The notes under the pieces are model-generated. The model ran no database searches and had not been told where the DNA came from. It saw only the letters and a program-made list of their open reading frames with translations. 64,000 nt of DNA, taken from contig JAFEUB010000770.1 in NCBI GenBank assembly GCA_024529925.1, forward strand, positions 1,507,501-1,571,500. Reading direction: 5' to 3'. Positions 55,113-64,000 of the stretch are shown here, one piece after another; positions within the stretch are counted from its first letter, which is position 1, and each line of letters opens with the position of its first letter. The position numbers and the translations under genes were made by a program. The DNA comes from Ophthalmolycus amberensis (lineage: Eukaryota > Chordata > Actinopteri > Perciformes > Zoarcidae).

Positions 55113-57066
55113 AGTGAGTGAGTGAGTGAGTGAGTGTGTGTGTGTGTGTGTTTTGGCTCAACCTCCTAAATCCTCAGGCTGTTCATCTGAGATTTGGCAT
55201 CTTCTCCCTGTTTGTCTGCACGTATATTTAGATATTAAAATATGTGTGTGTGTGTATGTGTGTCTAACTATTCTCATGTGGTCTCTTATTCTTACCTTCT
55301 CTTTCTCTCTCTCTCTCTCACACACACACAGACACAACTGCTCCCTTCTTATGGCCTACTTATGGCCTTTTCTCTCATCCAATTTATAAAGAGACTTCAG
55401 TGTCTTGCGAAAGCACACTTTGACGGGATTTGTGACTGTGTTGGTCTTCAACCTCCTCAGGCAACAATCCCTCTTTGCAACCTCTTTTCACATCACTGTT
55501 CAACATATCTGAAACAGGACTGTAACTAGCTGTCTTCAAATACAGGAACTTAACGACACATAACCGGGAGCTTCCTGGAACCTAAACCTTTCTAAACTTG
55601 TAAGGTTGGTTCTAGTTCTGCGTTGTATTCCCGTTGATGACCGATAAGCCTGTATGGGCCAGGATTTATATTTCTGGGGTTCCGGTGCAGCCAGCGGATA
55701 TCCGGGCCAAGACTTCCTTTTCCGTGCCCTGCTCATTGTTTACTGTCCAATTTGCAACTTGATGCGAGACAGGACTTGGAGTTAATTAAGAGACGACATG
55801 TAGCCAGATAACAAAATATTTTTTAACGAATAAAAGTCAAAATCTTATGCCGGACTGCATTTCAGCAAATGTGTTCTGCCTGTTTTGCTCTCCAGAAGGA
55901 CTGTTTCCCTGCATTCAACCAAAGCCCGCTGGAACTAGATAAGTAGCTTCTACGCGGACTACAAACAGAAACCAGAAAGCTTCCAATAACAAGATCTTGT
56001 CCTTTTGCCTATAGTCTACATGTGAATGCAGAATCTGTTTATAGAGATTGGATACCAGGACAGACGTGACCATTTTTATGTTTGTCATGCAAGTGCAGTC
56101 CAGTTGTGGGACAAAAAGGGAGATTTAAATGATGTCCCGTGGCTTTGTTAGAAAAAAACACAAACATTTGGATTTGATTGTAATTCACTCCCAGTAGTTG
56201 CACCAAAACACAATGTAAACACACAGAATAAGCAAATGAGTCTGTGCTGCTGTTAACTCTGAGAAGTCTCATTTTCTGTTGAATTATGAGAGCTTTTCAC
56301 TGGTTTTGGCTATTGCATATGTATCCCCACCTACAACAGCTGCTGATAAAATGCCCTTGACCTCAGCTTTACCAGTAAACACGGAGGTTGCACTGGGAAG
56401 CTGCTTGCATAAACACAAGGATCTGGATACATGTGAACATGAGCTGGAAATCACTAAGGAGGAAACATCCTCAATTGTCTCTGTCAATTCTAAAAAAGAA
56501 GAAGATGTTTGTCTGCAATTCCAGGAACAAGAGACTTAAAACAAGAGGTGCTCGGGTACTCTTAACTTGTTACTCTGCAGGCCACTGTCATGCTGGTGGG
56601 CACCGTTCCATATTAAGTACGCCCTTGATCCCTTCGTCCTTCTACTGATGTGGTGCTGAATCAGATTATACAAACTTTTCAACACTTACACTTACACAGA
56701 CGTGCGTGACAAACATACAAAGACCCCCCCCCCCCCACACACACACACACACACACACACACCTTGTTCGATATCTTTCAAAGTTCAAACACGTAATTCA
56801 CTCAAACTCAATCATACCCACACTCTTAGCATTTACACATTCTTACCCCATTATATTGCTGGCTCACGCTTTCCCTTTTATGACGAAGCTAATAAGCAGA
56901 CAAAGGCGGAGGAAATGAAAAAAATTTGTTTAAACACAACCCTCATTATTTTCATTCAACACCAGCAACACCAGCGACATTGTAATTGCAGAAAAACCTT
57001 GCTGTCTCTTCTTCCAAACCTCCATGTACTGTAAGTCTAACCCCCTGAAAAGAAGAAATGATTGAT

Positions 57067-57122
57067 GTCTCTCTCTCTCTCTCTCTCTCTCTCCCTCTCT
57101 TTCTCTCTCCCTCTCTCTCTCG
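57067..57122. repeat. (CT)n polypyrimidine tract
   Basis: Alternating CT with ccctc interruptions, about 56 bases. Read on the other strand it gives Arg-Glu repeats that have no protein meaning. Confidence 0.9.
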
Positions 57123-57697
57123 CTCCCTCTCCTTCCATGCAGTCTTTTATGTTCTTCGTACGTTTGCCCCGCATGACAAGTCTGAGTGAATATTAGTAAG
57201 AGGGTGAAGCTCCATGTAAGCCTACCGAGTGACACAAACTAGCCTTTTATTGTGCACTAGAAAGCCTTCTTCCCGCATGTCTTTGATTCTCTTGCTGCAG
57301 AATCAATACAGAGCAGACAAACATGAATGCATACTGACACACTCACAGTCACAAACAAGGGCACACAGGCACATACACTGATATTTGCAGAGAACACCTT
57401 GTGCAGGTGTTCTGCTGCCAAGAGTTTCTCAATGTTACGTTGTTCAGAAAGATTGAATAAGAAAAAAATGTACTCTATGAGTTGCAGGTAATTCTTGATT
57501 CAGGCCCAAAACAGATGGATATCTGCTGAGGTGGGTGTGGATTTTGTTGTGGCATTTTGGATAGTGGAAAGAGAGAGAGAGAGAAAGAGAGGGGTATGAC
57601 ATGCAACAAAGGTCCCAAGGTCTAACCTCGGACATTGCAGTTATGGAAGGCGCTGTACACACTCTGCTACCAAGGCGCTCTGTGTGTGGTGTGTTTG

Positions 57698-57701
<4 letters not shown>

Positions 57702-57733
<32 letters not shown>

Positions 57734-57752
57734 GTGCGTGTGTGTGTGTGTG
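57702..57752. repeat. (GT)n microsatellite with gcgt interruptions
   Basis: About 50 bases of GT. Confidence 0.9.
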
Positions 57753-58624
57753 AAGTGCATTGATGATGTAACATCCCACTCTTCATGCTGTTTTTCCAGG
57801 TCCACTCTCCAGGATGCTTGGAGGTTTTTTTATGGAGCTGTTGCTGCACATGAGATGGACGGGTATACTAGCTTCTGATTGGCTGTCCCACATCAAGGTG
57901 AGCTTCCCCCACCCTGTTCATGTGTCAGTCGGCTGATGCCGGCTGCAGCAGCTGTGCCGTTTGCGTGAGCTCGCTCCTCTTTGTCATGTGCTGATGGGAA
58001 GGTTTCATATCTGGCTTCCAAGCAGCATTGAATTCATGTGTTATTTAAAAAGAAAAAAAAATCATGTAGACTGGCCAACAATGATTATCACTTTAAGGTG
58101 GATTTTTATGTTTTATAGTTTCTAGTTTCATGGACAATAACCAGATTTTATCCACCGTGCTGCAACAGTTAAACTGACTATGCAAGATGTTCAAATGATT
58201 TATTTCATGTGTGTTTGATTGCATGTAAAAGGAGAGCCGGTGCGTTCATGAACATCTGTGCATGTTTACATGCAGATGGGATGTTGTGTTTGCTGTGTGA
58301 CAGATGGTGACTTGCAGAAGGTGGCCACGTTCAACTTCAACCTAGACATGCACAAAAAGTATTTGTACAAAACATCTATCATGCTCCGACTTCCTGGTCA
58401 GACACTATTGTAGCTAAGGTGAGACATTGAGAAGTGTCCTGTTTAGATAGAGACCAATGAAAGCAGTGTTACTATATAAAGGCATTATTGACAGATAGAG
58501 CCGAGAGTTTATTATGGGGCATTAAACTGGCAACAGATGGAGACCTTTGCCCGCTGTTGTAGTTCAAGCAAAGGGAAATATCATCATTCTGCCTTGTTTT
58601 TTGTCCCTGGTCTGGCCCTATTAC

Positions 58625-58626
<2 letters not shown>

Positions 58627-58666
<40 letters not shown>
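58627..58666. repeat. (GT)n microsatellite
   Basis: About 40 bases of uninterrupted GT. Confidence 0.95.
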
Positions 58667-58668
<2 letters not shown>

Positions 58669-60984
58669 CTCACACCTGCTTGATGCAACTATGCTTTGCT
58701 CATTAGTATTAATGAATCACACACTTAATACATTCAGTTCATTATCTCTGTCTCTTTCAAGTCATTGTAGTTCAAGGAGACATTGTTAATAAAGATGAAA
58801 CAAATTACGAATGAAAGCAGATGACAGGAAACATATAAACACAACAAGTAATGACTGCAAAAACAAGGGGTAAAAATATCTTAGAGGTTAGACCAAAGAA
58901 GGACAATATCCAATCTGTGACTCTTTTAGAGTATTTAAGCCTTGAGTAGCATTTACTTTGCACTGCCATCATGTCGGTGGTTGAACAAGCAACAGCCACC
59001 ACAGTTTAGTATCACACTCTGAGACACCTGTCAGTCAAGCAAACACGTGCCATGAGATACCCCATTTTATTTACATCTTTATGAAGCAGCAGTAACAAAG
59101 CTCTTTTTAGTAAAAATGACGGATAATATCAGACATACATTCATCAGGTGGACAAATACACAAATCCCGATTAAAGCTTAAGCTGGATGTTTAAATAGGC
59201 ATCTGTTTGCTAACACGTGCTCCCTAATGATTGTGTCAGTGTTGCGTATGCAGCTTGTTCTGCTGACCTCAAGTTTGCAAACAAAATCTATTTATCTTGC
59301 TTCAAGATTTTAAAGAATTAAAGGACACAAACTAGAAGAAGTAAGATTCACTAATAATTTACCTAGGTTCGTAAACTTGTTTATAGACCTTGCATTATTA
59401 GTGAGAAATCGGGGGCTTATATATTAATAACAGGTTTACCTTTTCAAAACGGAACCATTGGTTCCCACTCGGTCATAGTCTCCCTCTAATATTTTGTTAT
59501 TATATTATTCCTTCTTTGTTTTCTACCTGGCTATCTCTGGCTCTTTTTGTATCTATTCTGCTCTCTACAGCTCTCTGAACCAGCGGAAAACCCCCAAACC
59601 ATCAATCCTCAATCCTGCATCCTCGCAGCCTCAACGCAGTGGCAATGAAATGTTAACTTGTGTTGTGACAAAGCTGGCCTCCTTTTCCGCATCTCCGGGG
59701 ATTTTGCCAGCATGAGGTGAGAAGAGAGGATGGGTGGGGGTTGGGGTTGGGGGGGGGGGGGGGTCTTAGGAGACGTGTTTAATGAAAAACTGTCGACGAG
59801 GAACTGGTAAGATTGGGTTGGTGGCAGGAAAAGGTGAGGTAAAGGAGTTAAATGAAATATAAGGTAAAAGCACTGGAATGAGATGAGGAGGGCGAGGAAA
59901 CTTGTAGACGGGGCTTGCATGTGAACGAGAAAAGGCTGGGAGGTGGGAAAGTAGAGGGGAACAGGGGAAATTAAGATGGAAGACAGGTCGACGGATTGGG
60001 GTGAGTGGAACGGGTTACAGCCGATGGGGGGTGATGGGGCACATGGAGGTCCATCACTCTCTCTCTGGTTTCTCCTTGAGCCTCCAGCATTGATTTACTG
60101 CCCAGCACCGAATGAAGATCCCCTCCACTGTCGTCTGCATCCGTCTCCCGTTTAGTGCTCCCTCCCAGGGGTGATATTAATACCCGAGGCAACACGATGC
60201 TTCTATTCACCTGCTGCAGTGGGGACTTTATAGGGCACTTCACTGCCAGAGAGGAAGCGCATTACTCACAAAAGAAAGTGTAGTACTATGTAGTTGCAAA
60301 TTTATTTTCTGTTTAGCAATAGAGAACGCTCCACAGAGCTGTTATGGCCCTTCACCAGAACCTGAATGAAACAAAACAGACTTTTGTTGTCGGGTGACAT
60401 TTACTGTGAAACATTTAAAAGTGTTGTCACAGAAGTTAGCTCTGGTTTCAGCTGCGAGTTTGGTCCAATGAACATATGACTCAGAACGCTAATATGTTAC
60501 CATGGCAATTCCCACGGCAGCTGAGTTGAATATTCCTGTCGCTTGAGTCTGAATAGCTGGCCACACTTGAAGCGACGTGTATTTCCATCACATTATCTTC
60601 TATTCAGATTCGGTTTACAAAGGGAGATGTTTTACAGATTTAGACAAACACACACATGCGCACACACACGAGTCCTCCTGACTCCTCATCAAGTGTTTGT
60701 TTACTGTAACCTTCCTGCCCGTCCCTGCTCTTCGCTTCTCCGTTATTCACTCTTTCTCTTTAACTTCACCTTCACCCCTTTCTCTCTTCTTCCTCACCTC
60801 TTTCTCTCCACGACCTCTCTTTCACCTTAAATATAGATAAACTCTTTAGCTGCCTGTCTTTCCCACCTCTCTCCCTCTCTTCTTCCCCCTCACTATCCCT
60901 GCGCAACCCTTCCATCCCCTGCTCCTCAGTGATGTTTCATTTACTTTAATCTAGTTTGATGTTATTTAATTTAGAGAGCCACAT

Positions 60985-61805
60985 TGCACTCAAAACAGCC
61001 CAGATAGCTATGTTCACGCCACCTGGCACTGCACACCAGTTAATCACTTTTGGGAAGAAATAACTGAGTCACTGTCTGGCTTCCTGGGCTGCCTCGTCCC
61101 TTTATCCCCTTCACTGTGCTTACTAGGAGACATCTCAACAATACATCTGAGTAAAACAAACCGCAAATTACTCCTTGTGGCCATAACTATCGCCAACAAA
61201 ACTATCCTCATGAACTGGAAATCAAGGAATAACACACACATCGCACACTGGAGAAACTTAATGATAGAATATATTTAATGGAAAATCTAACCTCATCCAT
61301 CATATACAATACAACAGAACACCATTCCACCTGGTCATCCCTTACTATGTTTCTGCAAACGTGACACCACCCATTCTATTAATATTGAAATATGTATAGT
61401 ATATATACCGGTGTATATATATATTTTTAGTATTTTTTAGTATTTTTTTACTATTGTTTTCTATTTTGTTTTTCTTGCCGGACAACCAATTGAAACCCAC
61501 GTACATGCATACATGAACATCCATATGCACACATACTTACCTGTTTTTCATTTTTTCATTTTTTTTTTTTGGTTTGGTTTTTTAAATTATTATTATTATA
61601 TATATATATATATTTTTTTTTTTCCTCCATCTCGAAAGGCTCAATGACATTCTCACACACACACACACGCACACATACACACACTGACTATATGATATTT
61701 GCTGGCTTTTATCCCACTGTTCTTGTCATCCTCTTGTTGTTATGTCTATGTATTGTCTTAATATTGTCTCGTGTCTTTCAATAAAGAAAAATTAAAGAAA
61801 TAAAA
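60985..61805 (+). mobile_element. 3' fragment of an L1-like LINE (ORF2 end and tail)
   Basis: Frame 61027-61278 on the plus strand reads PVNHFWEEITESLSGFLGC, CLLGDIS, LLLVAITIANKTILMNW and HIAHWRNLMIEYI, then stops. This is the characteristic C-terminal end of L1/Tx1-type ORF2 ('FW..I......L..LLG......A...I...W....P....W.......E'). It is followed by an AT-rich 3' region with a CA run and ends in aataaagaaaaattaaagaa, a poly(A)-signal and A-rich tail. The rest of the element is missing: a 5'-truncated copy. It uses a different clade of LINE from the one at 6.9-8.2 kb. Confidence 0.75.
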
Positions 61806-63042
61806 ATAATGTAGAGAGCCGTGACTTGTGATGGCTCAGCAGGGATTCGGGGGTGAAGCTGAACTGTCGCGTGTGTGTGCGTGTGTGTCCCTGTCCGATA
61901 CGATCACGCGCATGTGCATGCATTTACAGGTCTGCAGTGTGCACACATGCACAGACAATGCCCTTCGGCATTTTGCAGCCTGAGTTTGTCTCAAAGAAAA
62001 CAAACTAGCTTAGAATCATGCCAAGATGGTTGTTACTTATTTACACGGCTGAGTAAGAGTTAGGAGACAGTATGACGAGCCGGATTGAAAGGATGATAAG
62101 GGATAGTATTGAGATAGCCATTGTGGGGAAGAAATGAGGGCTGCAGGATGAGAAATAGATGAGAAGAGGAAGCCGAGGAAGAGAAGTGACTTTGGGGAGG
62201 CCAGATAAACAGACATATTGTGACTGCATGCATTATTGACAAGGAAAGTATTAGCTGGAGGCAATGATCTTCACTTGCAATAATCTCCAGACTGCTTTGA
62301 CATGCTGCTATATATGCAGTACGCTATAAAGACAAAAGTCAATTTCCCTTTTAAATTCATCCCAAAGGAGCTATTCTATAAGCTACAGAGGACAGATCCA
62401 AAAGTCTGAGATAAAGTAAAATCTTGTCCATGCAGTGTTATCTGTGATATGTATCTACTGAAACAAGAGGCCGCGAGCAAAGACTTGCTTTATCAATTTT
62501 GTTTAAGCTGTTGCTCCAGTCATATGAGAATATTCATGTCAAAACAAAGAATTGATTGTAGCAACAAATATATCAGTTTTTATTTAACATACAGTTGTAT
62601 TCAGGCCACTGCAGTGCTGTGAGTCTTGCTTGATAGGATTCAAAACATTTTCCAGTACGTTTATTTGCAAATTTAATAGAGTAAAATGTTTTTGTGCAGC
62701 ATTGTTGAGTTGCTTTTTAAAGTAATTAATAGAAATTCCTTCTGGTAACCAATAAGAATACAGGAAAATAAAAGGTTTTTACTAAGACGTGGTTCTGAAT
62801 TGCGTTTGTTGCTTTTTACCCCCTCTTGGGCAGTGTTTTTCAGTGTGAACTCATTTGCCGTTGTGTATCAAAATAGTTTGTTTACTTTGCAAATCATGAA
62901 GTTTTGAGCTCAGATGAACTTCTAATCCTGTTAATTTTCATCCCTCAGACTTTCCCTGAGAGCAGCAGTGATGCCAGGAACATTACCATATCATGAATTA
63001 AAAGTCATGTAATCGCGTTTTAATTAATCCTCATTTAGGTCT

Positions 63043-63073
<31 letters not shown>

Positions 63074-64000
63074 GATGATGGGTTTTTATTACTTTTGTGT
63101 GTGTCTACAGAAGTGAGTCTGTGCTTTTGTGTGTGTCTTGTGCACATGACTCCAGCATCACTTTTTAAAGGGACCCTTGTCGTGCACGTGCTCATAATGC
63201 TGCTCAGACGGAGAAGGGCTATTGGCTGCACTCTCAATTCTATCTCATTTCATTGATTCAGTTACTTTTTCCATTTTTCTTTTTGTTGCTCATCTCTTGC
63301 TGTTGATTTGTATTTACCTTTCCACGGCCTGAATTTAATCACGTTTGGATGTGCCCCTTTACTGTCGCTGTTCATACAGTTAGAGAGATATATATGTAGA
63401 GAAATGTTTTTATTTGTTTGTTGACTCTGTCCACGTGTGTGTGTTTGTGTCTGTGTGTGTGTGCTTTTTTGGATATAAATTAAGGCTGATCCAACCTCAA
63501 ACCATTTGGAACCAGACAGAATAAGAAGAACTTTGCTGCAGCTGAATTTAGGTGTCTGGATGGATGATGGACTGGCAGCTGCCTGTCTCAGAAGAGGAAA
63601 CGGTCTAGAACAGCTTAAACCCACCAAGGTGTGAGATTTATTCATGCTGTGTGTGTGCGTGGGTGTGTATGTGTATATGTTTGCCAGGGTTCCGCTGATA
63701 TGAGATTTTTGAAGACTGATTCTTGATATTTTTGCATTGCACAGCTGATATTTTCTCCATTATATTTAAGCATTTTCATGCCAAAAATGACAATATTTCT
63801 ATCTATTACCTCCTTTTTCTCAGGTGGAAAGTGCTTCTAAAATAGCATTTAAACTCTCATGTTGCACTAAAACTTCCCCTGAAACCCCATTAAAAATGTA
63901 ATTGCTCCAGGGTTCAGCATCATCCATTTGAATGGGGTAAACTGTGGGATAAATTGAGCTTTTAATTTACCAACACATTATTAGATCATTAAATGAGGAA
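61806..64000. other. Right flank, no gene seen
   Basis: Contains an 18-base G run at 63057-63074 after a GT run, and GT runs near 63436-63462 and 63647-63680. A segment at about 63539-63630 is bounded by tgctgcag and ccaag-gtgtga and resembles an exon, but it carries no protein motif. Confidence 0.35.

Larger units (their letters stand above)
55151..60984. other. Gene-free stretch rich in simple repeats
   Basis: Contains GT, CT, CA and poly(G) tracts: CA near 56738-56762, CT at about 57067-57122, GT at 57702-57752 and 58627-58666, and G near 59751-59763. Otherwise no recognised gene. Segments around 57850-58000 and 60000-60250 are less repetitive and could be regulatory or untranslated exon sequence, which I cannot show. 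Confidence 0.35.

Noticed and set aside
56930..57235. Arg-Glu repeat frame resembling an SR-like protein
   Set aside because: It is the translation of a CT microsatellite on the opposite strand.
59971..60243. 90-codon minus-strand frame in less repetitive DNA
   Set aside because: No family motif, no splice sites in matching phase and no biased codon use that I can see; left as unexplained sequence.
63539..63630. Exon-like piece between tgctgcag and ccaag-gtgtga
   Set aside because: The frame carries no recognisable protein motif and no partner exon was found within the window. A 5' untranslated exon of a gene further right is possible but not supportable.

Overview
This is vertebrate nuclear DNA, most likely from a ray-finned (teleost) fish. 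The evidence is a tandem array of intron-poor claudin genes of the claudin-3/4 type, spliced genes with GT-AG introns, many long (CA)n/(GT)n microsatellites, and interspersed repeats typical of teleosts (CR1/L2-like LINE with a (TATCT)n-type tail, L1-like ORF2 remnant, Harbinger-like transposase relic, hAT-like short elements). There is no bacterial or phage organisation, and no CRISPR array or tRNA gene was found.

Layout. (1) 1-29 kb: a claudin cluster of eight loci in mixed orientation: 2390-3058 (-), 13188-13832 (+), 15276-15911 (+), 17830-18462 (-), 19828-20462 (+, frame broken twice), 22324-22881 (+, almost no tail), 23974-24483 (+, only the C-terminal half is visible) and 27505-28482 (+, with a long repetitive cytoplasmic tail). 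All resemble tetraspan tight-junction claudins with the W-x-GL/I-W-x2-C...C loop. A LINE copy (6.9-8.25 kb) and a Harbinger relic (about 5.34-5.76 kb) sit in the first gap. (2) 31.35-33.11 kb: a broken second copy of mettl27 on the minus strand. (3) 37.56-43.3 kb: a complete 16-coding-exon merlin gene (nf2) on the minus strand, which I could assemble exon by exon to 589 residues. (4) 45.62-47.07 kb: an intact five-exon mettl27 methyltransferase gene on the plus strand, head-to-head with nf2. (5) 48.1-50.5 kb: a secreted C1q-domain gene with a TATA box. Its small second exon is out of frame. (6) 50.7-64 kb: no convincing gene; repeats, microsatellites and an L1-like ORF2 fragment.

How the parts relate. 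The claudins would set paracellular permeability in epithelia, and merlin links membrane junctions to actin and Hippo signalling, so neighbours share a cell-junction theme. I regard that as position, not proof of co-regulation. Claudin genes next to mettl27 recall the CLDN3/CLDN4/METTL27 neighbourhood of human 7q11.23. The most informative observations are the decayed or remodelled claudin copies, the inverted mettl27 pseudogene on the far side of nf2, a retroelement tail that begins 6 bases after a claudin stop codon, and a perfect 16-bp foldback at the 5' edge of the LINE. I found no clearly new biological system.
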